Shown here: positions 1 to 8,325 of the stretch, piece after piece
Numbering within the stretch: position 1 is the first letter of the stretch
Layout: every line of letters starts with the position of its first letter
NCBI RefSeq assembly: GCF_040448305.1
Contig: NZ_CP148752.1
Location: forward strand, 1,302,001-1,366,000
Length of the DNA: 64,000 bases
Direction: 5' to 3'
From: Pseudomonas fluorescens
GTDB taxonomy: Bacteria; Pseudomonadota; Gammaproteobacteria; Pseudomonadales; Pseudomonadaceae
Notes under the pieces: model-generated
What the model was told of the DNA's origin: nothing
Databases searched by the model: none
Seen by the model: only the letters and a program-made list of their open reading frames with translations
Position numbers and translations under genes: made by a program

Positions 1-264
1 CGAATCTTTCTTCTCGGTGATGTTTGGCCAGATATCGGCCAACTCAGCGTTCAGCTCGATGAAGTTTTCCATGCCGGCCGGAACCTCATCCTCGGAGAAG
101 ATAGCCACGGCAGGGCATTCAGGTTCGCACAGCGCGCAATCGATGCACTCATCCGGGTGAATCACCAGGAAATTCGGGCCTTCGTAAAAGCAGTCCACCG
201 GACAGACTTCTACGCAGTCGGTGTACTTGCACTTGATGCAGTTGTCGGTGACGACGAAGGTCAT
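1..264 (-). CDS. fdxA: 7Fe ferredoxin FdxA (3' end outside window)
   Basis: This small electron carrier holds a [3Fe-4S] and a [4Fe-4S] cluster. The visible 88 residues begin MTFVVTDNCIKCKYTDCVE and contain the cluster-binding cysteines as CIKCKYTDC..CP and CIDCALCEPECP, the pattern of Azotobacter/Pseudomonas FdxA. The family is about 107 residues long, so roughly 19 C-terminal residues lie beyond the window. The start follows a GAGGAGAA ribosome site on the minus strand. It is downstream of mutS in the same orientation, the arrangement usual in Pseudomonas, where rpoS follows further out. The electron partner cannot be told from sequence. Confidence 0.93.
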   Translation of the reverse strand, partial: MTFVVTDNCIKCKYTDCVEVCPVDCFYEGPNFLVIHPDECIDCALCEPECPAVAIFSEDEVPAGMENFIELNAELADIWPNITEKKDS

Positions 265-406
265 TTCTAATTTTCTCCTCAGGCGCGGCTTGCTGCGCCC
301 CTTCTCGTAGGGGTCGCCAGGTTCGGGAGCGATAGTCTGCTGGCCAGGCTATTAGCCAGCAGCATCCCAAACCGCGCGAGATTCTAACAGCTTGCAAGCC
401 GCTGCG

Positions 407-2986
407 TTAGATCCGTGTCTTTAGTGTATAGAGCATTTCGAGAGCACGACGTGGCGTCATGTCGTCCAGATCGAGCTTGGCCAGGTCATCCAGCACCGGG
501 TGCGGCAGGCTGGCAAACAGGTCGCTTTGCAGCGGTGCGGCCGGTTTGCCTTTGGCCGGTGCCGGTGTTTCATGGGGCAGGGCGGTGTCTTCCAGGCGGC
601 TCAAATGCTCGCGAGCACGGGTGATGACCTCGCTCGGTACGCCTGCCAGCTGCGCAACGGCCAGGCCATAACTCTGGCTGGCCGGCCCGGGCAGCACGTG
701 GTGCAGGAACACGATGCGCTCGTTGTGCTCGGTGGCATTGAGATGCACGTTGGCCACCAGCGGCTGGGCTTCCGGCAGGACGGTCAGTTCAAAGTAGTGG
801 GTGGCGAACAGCGTGTAGGCACGCAGATGCGCCAGGCGCTCGGCCGCCGCCCATGCCAGGGACAGACCGTCGAAGGTGCTGGTGCCGCGTCCGACTTCGT
901 CCATCAGCACCAGGCTGCGCTCGGTGGCGTTGTGCAGGATGTTCGCGGTTTCGCTCATTTCCACCATGAAGGTCGAGCGCCCGCCGGCCAGGTCATCACT
1001 GGAGCCGATCCGGGTGAAGATGCGGTCGACCAGCGACAATTCGCAACTGGCTGCCGGTACGAAGCTGCCGATGTGTGCCAGGAGCACGATCAAGGCGGTC
1101 TGACGCATGTAGGTGGATTTACCGCCCATGTTCGGACCGGTGATCACCAGCATGCGGGTGTTATCGTCCAGGCTCAGGTCGTTGGCCACGAACGGTGTGG
1201 TCAGCACTTGTTCGACCACCGGGTGGCGACCCTGGGTGATGCGCATGCACGGTTCACTGACGAAGCGCGGGCAGTTCAGGTCGAGGTTCAGCGCGCGTTC
1301 GGCCAGGTTGCTCAAGACGTCCAGCTCGGCCAGAGCACCGGCGGTGTCCTGCAGCGGTGGCAGCTGGCTGATCAGGTCTTCGAGCAGCGCTTCGTACAGC
1401 ATCTTCTCGCGGGCCAGAGCGCGGCTCTTGGCTGACAGTGCCTTGTCTTCGAACGCCTTGAGTTCCGGCGTAATGAAACGCTCGGCGCCTTTGAGCGTCT
1501 GGCGGCGAATGTAGTCGGCCGGTGCCGATTCCGCCTGCTTGCTTGGCAGCTCGATGAAATAACCGTGGATGCGGTTGTAACCGACCTTCAGGTGCGACAG
1601 GCCGGTGCGGGCCTTTTCCCGTGCCTCGAGGTCGATCAGGAATTGCCCGGCGTTTTCGCTGAGCGACTGCAGATCGTCGAGTTCGCTGTCGTAGCCGGTT
1701 TTCAGCACGCCGCCGTCACGAATGACTGCGGGCGGATTGTCGATGATGGCTTTTTCCAGAAGGGCCGCCAGTTCCGGGTAGGTGCTGGTGATGGTGGCGA
1801 GTTGCTGGAGGTGCGGGGCTTCGAGCTCCGTCATTGCCACTTGCAGTTCGGGCAGTGCGCCGAGGGCGTCACGCAAACGGGCGAGGTCGCGGGGGCGGGC
1901 ATTGCGCAGGCCGATCCGCGCAAGAATCCGTTCGATGTCACCGATTTCCTTGAGCTGCGGTTGCAGCCTTTCGAAGCGGTAACCGTCGAGCAGGCAGGTA
2001 ATCGAGGTCTGACGCGCCAACAGCACCGTCAAATCGCGCAACGGGCGATTCAGCCAGCGAGTCAGCAGGCGGCTGCCCATGGCAGTTTGGCAGCGGTCCA
2101 CCACCGATTGCAGGGTGTTGTCGCGGCCGCCGGCCAGGTTGGTGTCGAGCTCCAGGTTACGACGGCTGGCGCCATCGAGCACCACGGTGTCGTCCAGGCG
2201 CTCATGACGCAGGCTGCGCAAATGAGGCAGGGCGGTGCGCTGGGTTTCTTTAGCGTAGGCCAGCAGGCAACCGGCGGCGCCGATGGCCAGGGTCAGGTTT
2301 TCGCAGCCAAAGCCTTTGAGATCCTGGGTCGAGAATTGCTGGCACAGGCTTTTGAGCGCCGAATCGCGCTCGAAATCCCACGGCGCACGACGACGCACAC
2401 CACGGCGTTTTTCCGCCGGCAAGTCCTTGGGCCAGTCATCCGGAATCAGCAGTTCTACCGGGTTGACCCGCTCCAACTCCGCCAGCAGGTTTTCCCAACC
2501 CTTGATTTCCAGCACGCTGAAGTTGCCGCTGGTGATGTCCAGCACCGCCAGGCCGAACAGGCGCTCATCGCCCAGGACGGCGGCGATCAGGTTGTCCCGA
2601 CGCTCGTCGAGCAGCGCCTCGTCACTCACCGTCCCCGGCGTGATGATGCGCACCACCTGCCGCTCCACCGGCCCTTTGCTGGTGGCCGGGTCGCCGACCT
2701 GCTCGCAGATCACCACCGATTCGCCAAGCTTCACCAGCTTTGCCAGGTAACCCTCGGCGGCGTGGTATGGAATCCCGCACATCGGAATCGCCTGGCCAGC
2801 CGATTGCCCTCGGGCCGTCAGGGTGATGTCCAGCAACTTGGCGGCCTTCTTCGCGTCTTCATAGAAGATCTCGTAGAAGTCGCCCATGCGGTAGAACATC
2901 AGCTGGTCCGGGTGCTGGTTTTTCAGGCGCCAGTACTGCTGCATCATCGGGGTGTGGGAGGACAGGTCGGAGACGGCTTTATTCAT
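407..2986 (-). CDS. mutS: DNA mismatch repair protein MutS
   Basis: MutS recognises base mismatches and small loops after replication and recruits MutL. The protein is 859 residues (E. coli 853). The mismatch-reading Phe-x-Glu motif is present near the N terminus as GDFYEIF (Phe37, Glu39). The C-terminal ATPase has a Walker A GPNMGGKST at about residue 620, Walker B LVLMDEVGRGTSTFDG and the FATHYFEL motif. A 16-residue in-frame extension exists upstream, but I chose the ATG at 2986 because MNKAVSDLSSHTP is where family homology begins. It is divergent from the LexA-like regulator at 3185. No truncation is seen. Confidence 0.97.
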   Translation of the reverse strand: MNKAVSDLSSHTPMMQQYWRLKNQHPDQLMFYRMGDFYEIFYEDAKKAAKLLDITLTARGQSAGQAIPMCGIPYHAAEGYLAKLVKLGESVVICEQVGDPATSKGPVERQVVRIITPGTVSDEALLDERRDNLIAAVLGDERLFGLAVLDITSGNFSVLEIKGWENLLAELERVNPVELLIPDDWPKDLPAEKRRGVRRRAPWDFERDSALKSLCQQFSTQDLKGFGCENLTLAIGAAGCLLAYAKETQRTALPHLRSLRHERLDDTVVLDGASRRNLELDTNLAGGRDNTLQSVVDRCQTAMGSRLLTRWLNRPLRDLTVLLARQTSITCLLDGYRFERLQPQLKEIGDIERILARIGLRNARPRDLARLRDALGALPELQVAMTELEAPHLQQLATITSTYPELAALLEKAIIDNPPAVIRDGGVLKTGYDSELDDLQSLSENAGQFLIDLEAREKARTGLSHLKVGYNRIHGYFIELPSKQAESAPADYIRRQTLKGAERFITPELKAFEDKALSAKSRALAREKMLYEALLEDLISQLPPLQDTAGALAELDVLSNLAERALNLDLNCPRFVSEPCMRITQGRHPVVEQVLTTPFVANDLSLDDNTRMLVITGPNMGGKSTYMRQTALIVLLAHIGSFVPAASCELSLVDRIFTRIGSSDDLAGGRSTFMVEMSETANILHNATERSLVLMDEVGRGTSTFDGLSLAWAAAERLAHLRAYTLFATHYFELTVLPEAQPLVANVHLNATEHNERIVFLHHVLPGPASQSYGLAVAQLAGVPSEVITRAREHLSRLEDTALPHETPAPAKGKPAAPLQSDLFASLPHPVLDDLAKLDLDDMTPRRALEMLYTLKTRI

Positions 2987-3133
2987 CGGATTGTCAGGAA
3001 GCTCGTTGAAAGAGATGGGGCAAAAGCGGGGCAACGGCCGGGCTTTTCCGCGATGGGCGCAAGGTTACCATGGGCGGTCTACCCGACGCAGGCATCACGG
3101 CCGGGTGACTCCTTTGCCATTTAAAATCTGGAT

Positions 3134-3199
3134 ATGCATGGGTTATGCAAATCGGCATTGTCTTCTTCGGGAAGAGCAAGCACTATGCGCATTATGCAA
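3134..3199 (+). promoter_or_regulatory. Candidate operator cluster before the LexA-like repressor
   Basis: ATGCAT (3134-3139), ATGCAA (3145-3150), ATGCGC (3185-3190, overlapping the start codon) and ATGCAA (3194-3199) lie in the mutS/repressor intergenic region and the first codons. The same hexamer occurs three times in front of the holin gene at 4103. The shared motif suggests an autoregulated repressor binding site, but this is inference and no consensus for this protein is known to me. Confidence 0.4.
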
Positions 3200-3928
3200 A
3201 AACGCAACGTATCTACCGTATTAAGAGCATTGCTCGATCAGCACGGGATCTCCCCCACGGAGCTTCACCGTCGCACCGGCGTGCCTCAATCCACGCTCTC
3301 GCGCATTCTCAGCGGGAAAATCGTCGATCCTTCGGATAGGCACATTTCGAAAATTGCCGACTATTTTTCCGTGAGCACCGACCAGTTGCGAGGTCGCGCG
3401 GACGTCGCGTCTGCCGCTAATGCCGGGCGCGCTCCTGTGCATTCGGAACTCAAGGATATAAGTCTGTGGGACGACGATACCCCTGTCGATGACGACGAGG
3501 TGTCGGTCCCCTTTCTTCGCGAGGTTGAATTGGCCGCGGGATCAGGAAGATTCGTCATCGAGGAGAGCGAACGCTCTAGCCTGCGCTTCGGCAAACGAAG
3601 CCTGCGCCATAACGGCGTGCAGTTCGACCAGGCCAAATGCGTGACAGTGCGGGGCAACAGCATGTTGCCGGTACTGCGCGATGGCGCCACGGTCGGGGTC
3701 AATGCCGGCAAGTGCGGCATTGGCGATATCGTTGACGGCGACCTTTATGCAATCAATCACAACGGCCAATTGCGGGTGAAACAGCTGTATCGCCTGCCGA
3801 CCGGGATTCGCTTGCGCAGCTTCAATCGCGACGAGCATCCGGACGAAGATTACACCTTTCAGGAAATCCAGGAGGAGCCGATTGTTATCCTCGGTCATGT
3901 CTTCTGGTGGGGTATGTACGCCCGCTAA
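3185..3928 (+). CDS. LexA/PrtR-type repressor (HTH plus S24 peptidase)
   Basis: This transcriptional repressor is of the self-cleaving type that controls phage or pyocin genes and is inactivated by RecA after DNA damage. It has 247 residues. An XRE helix-turn-helix covers about residues 10-65 (TELHRRTGVPQSTLSRILSG). The S24 peptidase domain covers about 105-247, with Ala118-Gly119 as the likely cleavage bond (LAAGSG), nucleophile Ser159 in GNSMLPVLRDG and Lys199 in LRVKQL. The start is ATG 3185, eight bases after GGAAGAG. In Pseudomonas such a gene usually stands at the head of the tailocin cluster between mutS and cinA. Here only a holin follows. It is not LexA itself: the N-terminal HTH is XRE-like. 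Confidence 0.88.
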   Translation: MRIMQKRNVSTVLRALLDQHGISPTELHRRTGVPQSTLSRILSGKIVDPSDRHISKIADYFSVSTDQLRGRADVASAANAGRAPVHSELKDISLWDDDTPVDDDEVSVPFLREVELAAGSGRFVIEESERSSLRFGKRSLRHNGVQFDQAKCVTVRGNSMLPVLRDGATVGVNAGKCGIGDIVDGDLYAINHNGQLRVKQLYRLPTGIRLRSFNRDEHPDEDYTFQEIQEEPIVILGHVFWWGMYAR

Positions 3929-3945
3929 CACCCCTGCGTTCAGAT

Positions 3946-3975
3946 AAAACCCGCACTTCCCGAGCGGGTTTTTTT
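3946..3975 (+). terminator. Rho-independent terminator after the repressor gene
   Basis: The stem AACCCGC/GCGGGTT is followed by a run of seven T residues, 18 bases after the repressor stop codon. Confidence 0.9.
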
Positions 3976-4014
3976 CGTGTGCTGAAAACATTGGTTCATC
4001 TTTTTGATGCGTTA

Positions 4015-4048
4015 ATGCATTGACTGAATATGCATTGATGCATAATCT
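4015..4048 (+). promoter_or_regulatory. Holin promoter with three ATGCAT motifs
   Basis: TTGACT (4020-4025) and TAATCT (4043-4048), separated by 17 bases, form a plausible sigma-70 promoter. Three palindromic ATGCAT copies at 4015, 4030 and 4038 surround or overlap the -35 and -10. The arrangement would allow repression by the upstream S24 repressor, which carries the same hexamer in front of its own gene. Confidence 0.55.
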
Positions 4049-4102
4049 ATTTGCCTATCTATTCAAGAATACGGAATGACCGTTCACTCAAGGAGGCATG
4101 AA

Positions 4103-4444
4103 ATGACCGCTGAGCAATATGCGTTGCTTGACATGCCTCTTTGGCTGGTCATCAGCCTGCCAGTACTCGGTGGCGTTACCGGTGAAATGTGGCGTGCCGA
4201 TAAAGAGGGCGTTCGTGGCTGGCCCCTTATCCGGCGCCTGAGCCTGCGGTCTGGCTCCAGCATGATCTGCGGCGCCTCGGTCATCATGCTGCTGCACGCC
4301 GCCAATGTTTCCATTTGGGCAGCTTGTGCGGGTGGTTGTTTAACGGCGATGGCCGGGACAGACGTCGTTTTAGGGCTGTATGAGCGTTGGGCGGCCAAGC
4401 GCATGGGTATCGGTCATGCTCCGTCCGGTGACGTGGAAGATTGA
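4103..4444 (+). CDS. Tailocin/R-pyocin-type holin
   Basis: This is a 113-residue membrane protein with three hydrophobic segments (about 9-25, 48-70 and 72-88) and the family signature GGVTGEMWRADKEGVRGW. It resembles the holin that opens the lysis module of R-pyocins (PA0614 type), which permeabilises the inner membrane to release particles. The start is ATG 4103, six bases after a perfect AAGGAGG; an in-frame ATG at 4076 has no such site. It follows the S24 repressor and its terminator, with its own promoter. No endolysin, spanin, tail sheath, tube, baseplate or fibre gene is present between it and pncC, so its present role is unclear. Confidence 0.85.
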   Translation: MTAEQYALLDMPLWLVISLPVLGGVTGEMWRADKEGVRGWPLIRRLSLRSGSSMICGASVIMLLHAANVSIWAACAGGCLTAMAGTDVVLGLYERWAAKRMGIGHAPSGDVED

Positions 4445-4556
4445 TTCCCCGACAGGCCTTTTCCAGAGCCTCTGATTCCTTACATTTTGATCGGTCCTGT
4501 AGCTTGCAAGTGCGGTCTGCTCGTGTACGGTTAACCTCATCCCGCCCGATCAGGAG

Positions 4557-5063
4557 ATGACCGTGAACGAAATCACCCAACTCGCCGCCGAACTCGGCAG
4601 ACGCCTGCAGGTTCTCAATGCCCACGTCACCACGGCGGAGTCCTGCACCGGCGGAGGCATCGCCGAGGCAATCACCCGTATCCCCGGGAGTTCGGCCTGG
4701 TTCGAGGCCGGTTATGTCACCTACTCCAACCGGCAGAAAACCCTGCAACTGGATGTCCCGGTGGAGTTGTTCACCACCGTGGGCGCGGTCAGCCGCGAGG
4801 TGGTCGAGGCCATGGTCCGGGGGGCGCAGAAGAAAAACAGCGCGTATTTCTCCGTGGCGGTCAGTGGCATCGCCGGTCCGGATGGTGGAACGGCGAACAA
4901 GCCGGTTGGCACGGTGTGGCTGGCCTGGGGCGTCGGAGATCAGGTGTTCTGCGAGCGGCAGCACTTCCCGGGTAATCGCGACGACGTCCGCCGACAAACG
5001 GTGAAGGCCGCGCTAGAGGGGCTGCTGCGGTATGCCGCGGCAGAAATCTCAAATCAGGGGTAG
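4557..5063 (+). CDS. pncC: Nicotinamide-nucleotide amidohydrolase (PncC/CinA C-terminal type)
   Basis: This enzyme deamidates nicotinamide mononucleotide to nicotinate mononucleotide in NAD salvage. The roughly 168-residue protein is the stand-alone C-terminal CinA domain, with TAESCTGGGIAEAITRIPGSS near the N terminus and YFSVAVSGIAGPDGG in the middle, both family signatures. The ATG at 4557 touches the AGGAG site directly, whereas a GTG at 4563 sits six bases from it, so the true start may be GTG 4563. It precedes recA in the same direction, the usual Pseudomonas order, and marks the right border of the tailocin insertion interval. Confidence 0.92.
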   Translation: MTVNEITQLAAELGRRLQVLNAHVTTAESCTGGGIAEAITRIPGSSAWFEAGYVTYSNRQKTLQLDVPVELFTTVGAVSREVVEAMVRGAQKKNSAYFSVAVSGIAGPDGGTANKPVGTVWLAWGVGDQVFCERQHFPGNRDDVRRQTVKAALEGLLRYAAAEISNQG

Positions 5064-5090
5064 GCGATCCGGAATCGCTGTGGAATAATA

Positions 5091-5106
5091 CTGGCTACTT
5101 ATACAG
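5091..5106 (+). promoter_or_regulatory. LexA (SOS) box of recA
   Basis: CTGGCTACTTATACAG matches CTG-N10-CAG exactly. It lies 41 bases before the recA start, where LexA would block the promoter until DNA damage. Confidence 0.9.
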
Positions 5107-5146
5107 GTGTTGGCCGTCAGGCCTTATTGATTACGTGAGGACTTTA

Positions 5147-6205
5147 ATGGACGACAACAAGAAGAAAGCCTTGGCTGCGGCCCTGGGTCAGATCGAACGT
5201 CAATTCGGCAAGGGTGCCGTAATGCGTATGGGCGATCAGGACCGTCAGGCGATCCCGGCCATCTCCACTGGCTCTCTGGGTCTGGACATTGCTCTCGGCA
5301 TCGGCGGTCTGCCAAAAGGCCGTATTGTTGAAATCTACGGTCCTGAATCTTCCGGTAAAACCACGCTGACCTTGTCCGTGATCGCCCAGGCTCAAAAAGC
5401 CGGCGCGACTTGCGCATTCGTCGACGCCGAACACGCCCTTGACCCTGAGTACGCCGGCAAGCTGGGCGTCAACGTCGACGACCTGCTGGTTTCCCAGCCG
5501 GACACCGGCGAGCAGGCCCTGGAAATCACCGACATGCTGGTGCGCTCCAACGCGGTTGACGTGATCATCGTCGACTCCGTGGCCGCCCTGGTGCCAAAGG
5601 CTGAAATCGAAGGCGAAATGGGTGACATGCACGTGGGCCTGCAAGCCCGTCTGATGTCCCAGGCGCTGCGTAAAATCACCGGTAACATCAAAAACGCCAA
5701 CTGCCTGGTGATCTTCATCAACCAGATCCGCATGAAAATCGGCGTGATGTTCGGTAGCCCGGAAACCACCACCGGTGGTAACGCACTGAAGTTCTACGCA
5801 TCGGTTCGTCTGGACATCCGTCGTACCGGCGCGGTGAAAGATGGTGATGAAGTCGTCGGTAGCGAAACCCGCGTCAAGGTTGTGAAGAACAAGGTAGCTT
5901 CGCCGTTCCGCCAGGCCGAGTTCCAGATTCTTTACGGCAAGGGCATCTACCTCAACGGTGAGATGATCGACTTGGGTGTTCTGCACGGTTTCGTTGAGAA
6001 GTCCGGTGCCTGGTATGCCTATGAAGGCACCAAGATCGGTCAGGGCAAGGCCAACTCGGCCAAGTTCCTGGCAGACAACCCGGACGTCGCGACAAAGCTG
6101 GAGAAGCAACTGCGTGACAAGCTGCTGTCCCCTTCGTCGGTAGCAGACGCCAAAGCTTCTGCGGTCAAAGAGACCGAAGACGATCTGGCTGACGCTGATA
6201 TCTGA
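5147..6205 (+). CDS. recA: Recombinase RecA
   Basis: RecA forms filaments on single-stranded DNA, carries out strand exchange and triggers self-cleavage of LexA and related repressors such as the one at 3185. The protein is 352 residues, with Walker A GPESSGKTT at residues 65-73, the conserved QPDTGEQALEI and VIIVDSVAALVPKAEIEGE blocks, and an acidic C terminus. I chose ATG 5147 (MDDNKKKALAAALGQIE), preceded by TGAGGAC. A LexA box stands at 5091. recX follows after eight bases, so the two are cotranscribed. Confidence 0.99.
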   Translation: MDDNKKKALAAALGQIERQFGKGAVMRMGDQDRQAIPAISTGSLGLDIALGIGGLPKGRIVEIYGPESSGKTTLTLSVIAQAQKAGATCAFVDAEHALDPEYAGKLGVNVDDLLVSQPDTGEQALEITDMLVRSNAVDVIIVDSVAALVPKAEIEGEMGDMHVGLQARLMSQALRKITGNIKNANCLVIFINQIRMKIGVMFGSPETTTGGNALKFYASVRLDIRRTGAVKDGDEVVGSETRVKVVKNKVASPFRQAEFQILYGKGIYLNGEMIDLGVLHGFVEKSGAWYAYEGTKIGQGKANSAKFLADNPDVATKLEKQLRDKLLSPSSVADAKASAVKETEDDLADADI

Positions 6206-6213
6206 TCGAAGCA

Positions 6214-6681
6214 ATGACCGCCGTACTCGATACACTCGTCGCGGTGCGGCGATCCGCAATGGACCTGCTCGCACGGCGCGAGCACGGTCGTGTCGAGCTG
6301 ACGCGTAAACTGCGTCAGCGCGGCGCCATCCCCGAAATGATCGAAACAGCACTCGACCGGTTGACGGAAGAGGGGTTGTTGTCCGAAACCCGTTACCTCG
6401 AAAGTTTCGTTTCCTACCGCGCCCGTTCCGGTTATGGCCCTTTACGCATTCGTGAAGAGTTGGGCCAGCGTGGCCTGCAGCGCACCGATATTGAACTCGC
6501 CCTGCGTGAGAGCGGAATCGACTGGCAGGAGCAATTGATCGATACCTGGCGGCGCAAGTTCTCCGGGCAATTGCCGGCAGACGCCCGGGACCGAGCCAAA
6601 CAAGGCAGGTTCCTGGCGTATCGGGGATACTCCATGGAAATGATCAACCGCCTGTTCAGCGGTCGAGGGATGGACGATTGA
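6214..6681 (+). CDS. recX: Recombination regulator RecX
   Basis: RecX binds RecA filaments and limits their extension. The protein is 155 residues made of three-helix repeats, with recognisable pieces such as LLARREHGRVELTRKL and SGYGPLRIREELGQRG. It begins eight bases after recA and ends just before a strong terminator, so it shares the LexA-controlled recA transcript. Confidence 0.96.
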   Translation: MTAVLDTLVAVRRSAMDLLARREHGRVELTRKLRQRGAIPEMIETALDRLTEEGLLSETRYLESFVSYRARSGYGPLRIREELGQRGLQRTDIELALRESGIDWQEQLIDTWRRKFSGQLPADARDRAKQGRFLAYRGYSMEMINRLFSGRGMDD

Positions 6682-6686
6682 ACTGA

Positions 6687-6721
6687 AACGGCCCGCTATT
6701 TCGATAGCGGGCCGTTTTTTT
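6687..6721. terminator. Bidirectional terminator between recX and the LOG-family gene
   Basis: The stem AACGGCCCGCTA/TAGCGGGCCGTT has A residues on the left and a T run on the right, so it can end transcripts from both converging genes. Confidence 0.92.
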
Positions 6722-6726
6722 ATGCC

Positions 6727-7845
6727 TCACGAAACCTTTGACGGCTCCCGGGTGCGTTGTTGTACCTGGGGTTTTGATTGTGCCCAGTTTTCCGGCAGGT
6801 TGATGTAGTCCACAAGCTCGCGCAGGCGGCCATGATTGCGGGCGTTGAAGTTGAAGACCAGCCGCGCCAGATGGCTGAATTCGGCTTCGTTGTGTTCCTC
6901 GGTGTTGTAAGTGTGCTGATGGAAATGATCACTCAGGCACAGGTCGGCGAAAGCCTCCTGCATGTGTTCGAGTGCGTGGTCGCTGAGTGTGTGATTCATG
7001 CGCATCAGGAACTGATGCTTGAGCCAGCGACTGGAGTGGAAGTTGCTGTAGAACTGGTTGATGTGCTCCACCGCTTCTTCGACGCTGTAGACCAGTTTTA
7101 CCAGCTTCATGTCAGTGGGCAGGATGTAGTGGTTTTCCTCCAGCTGCTGGTGAATGAAGTCCAGTGCGCCTTGCCAGAATTTGCCGCCCGGCGCGTCGAG
7201 CAGTACCACGGGCACCAATGGACTCTTGCCGGTCTGGATCAACGTCAGCACTTCCAGCGCTTCATCCAGCGTACCGAAGCCACCCGGGCACAGCACCAGG
7301 GCGTCGGCTTCCTTGACGAAGAACAGCTTGCGGGTGAAGAAAAAGTGGAAGGGCAGCAGGTTGGTCGTGCCGTCGACAGTAGGGTTGGCATGCTGTTCGA
7401 AGGGCAGGGTGATGTTGAAACCCAGGCTGTGTGTCAGGCCGGCGCCCTCATGGGCGGCGGCCATGATGCCGCCACCGGCGCCGGTAATGACCATCATGTC
7501 CGAGCGCGTCAGAGCGGCGCCGAGTTCCCGGGCCATGCTGTAGAGCGGATGTTCCATGGGGGTACGGGCCGAGCCGAAAACAGTGACCTTGCGCCGCCCC
7601 TTGAATTGTTCGAGTACGCGGAAAGCCTGTTCCAGTTCGCGCAGGGCTTGCAGGGTGATTTTGGCATTCCAGCGGTTGTGGTCTTCCTGGGCCATGCGCA
7701 GCACGGTCAGGATCATGTCGCGGTAGATCGGGGTGTTCGGGCTGTTGGGTGAAATCAGCTTGAGCTGTTCTTCGACCTTGCTGATGAGGTCATGGCCGCT
7801 TTCTTCAAAATGACGGCTCAGGAGGTCATTCGGTTGGTAAGGCAT
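6727..7845 (-). CDS. LOG-family protein (TIGR00730 Rossmann nucleotide hydrolase)
   Basis: LOG-family enzymes hydrolyse nucleoside 5'-monophosphates to a base and ribose 5-phosphate; some act as cytokinin riboside phosphoribohydrolases. This one has 372 residues, longer than the roughly 190-residue small LOGs. The nucleotide-binding site shows TGAGGGIMAAAHEGA and the diagnostic PGGFGTLDEALEVLTLIQTGK. The extra N-terminal helical part (about 1-85) and C-terminal part (after about 280) resemble larger PpnN-like members. The start is ATG 7845 after AAGGAGA. The leader upstream carries four stem-loops (7877-8001). The true substrate is not shown by sequence. Confidence 0.88.
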   Translation of the reverse strand: MPYQPNDLLSRHFEESGHDLISKVEEQLKLISPNSPNTPIYRDMILTVLRMAQEDHNRWNAKITLQALRELEQAFRVLEQFKGRRKVTVFGSARTPMEHPLYSMARELGAALTRSDMMVITGAGGGIMAAAHEGAGLTHSLGFNITLPFEQHANPTVDGTTNLLPFHFFFTRKLFFVKEADALVLCPGGFGTLDEALEVLTLIQTGKSPLVPVVLLDAPGGKFWQGALDFIHQQLEENHYILPTDMKLVKLVYSVEEAVEHINQFYSNFHSSRWLKHQFLMRMNHTLSDHALEHMQEAFADLCLSDHFHQHTYNTEEHNEAEFSHLARLVFNFNARNHGRLRELVDYINLPENWAQSKPQVQQRTREPSKVS

Positions 7846-8325
7846 TCAACTTCTCCTTCTGCACAGAACCCTCGGCCCGACAACGTACGTCGGTGCCACG
7901 ACACTTCATGTGTCGCTGTCTGCCCAGGCCCATGCCTGGGCGATCTACTTGACCCGAAAGGTATCGGATCATCCAAACAGGCTCTGTTTTCCCTTGGATG
8001 AAAGAAACGTTCGCACAACACGACAAGCGACGGCCAGCCCCTTCCCAGCCTGAAAAAGTGAACGTGGATACCCTGAAATCTAGACCTTCACAGTGAATTG
8101 CGCTGTCTTGATCATTGCGCCACAAAGTCTTTCCTGGCAACCGCTTATTGACGATTTGCAAGGTGCTTTCACCGCTCGTCTGAACGTACGTCGCATGTGC
8201 GGCACTCTGATTTACTAAGTTACAGGTGTCACACGACAGCTTTGCGTCAACGGCAGGGCGCACGGTACAAGCGGTTCAAGGATTTATCGCTCAAACATGA
8301 GTGAAGTGCAGGGAGGCGGGAAACC
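7846..8325. other. 480-base gene-free interval with stem-loops
   Basis: No convincing coding region is seen. The left third, which would be the leader of the minus-strand LOG gene, holds four hairpins: CCGAC/GTCGG at 7877-7893, CGACAC/GTGTCG at 7899-7915, GCCCAGGC/GCCTGGGC at 7922-7941, and TCATCCAAACAG pairing with CTGT and TTGGATGA at 7969-8001. The rest (8002-8325) has no repeat I recognise and presumably contains promoters for the two divergent genes. Confidence 0.6.

Noticed and set aside
500..3124. Long plus-strand open frames inside mutS
   Set aside because: They are shadows of the GC-rich mutS coding frame; no ribosome sites and no domain similarity.
3185..3928. LexA itself
   Set aside because: The N-terminal domain is an XRE helix-turn-helix and the gene stands at the tailocin site; LexA has a winged helix and a different start.
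7877..8001. Guanidine-II (mini-ykkC) riboswitch as explanation for the hairpins
   Set aside because: The hairpin loops are not ACGR and the downstream gene is not a guanidine gene.
7826..8263. 145-residue minus-strand frame in the LOG leader
   Set aside because: It overlaps the LOG start, has no family features and covers hairpins; composition is not coding-like.
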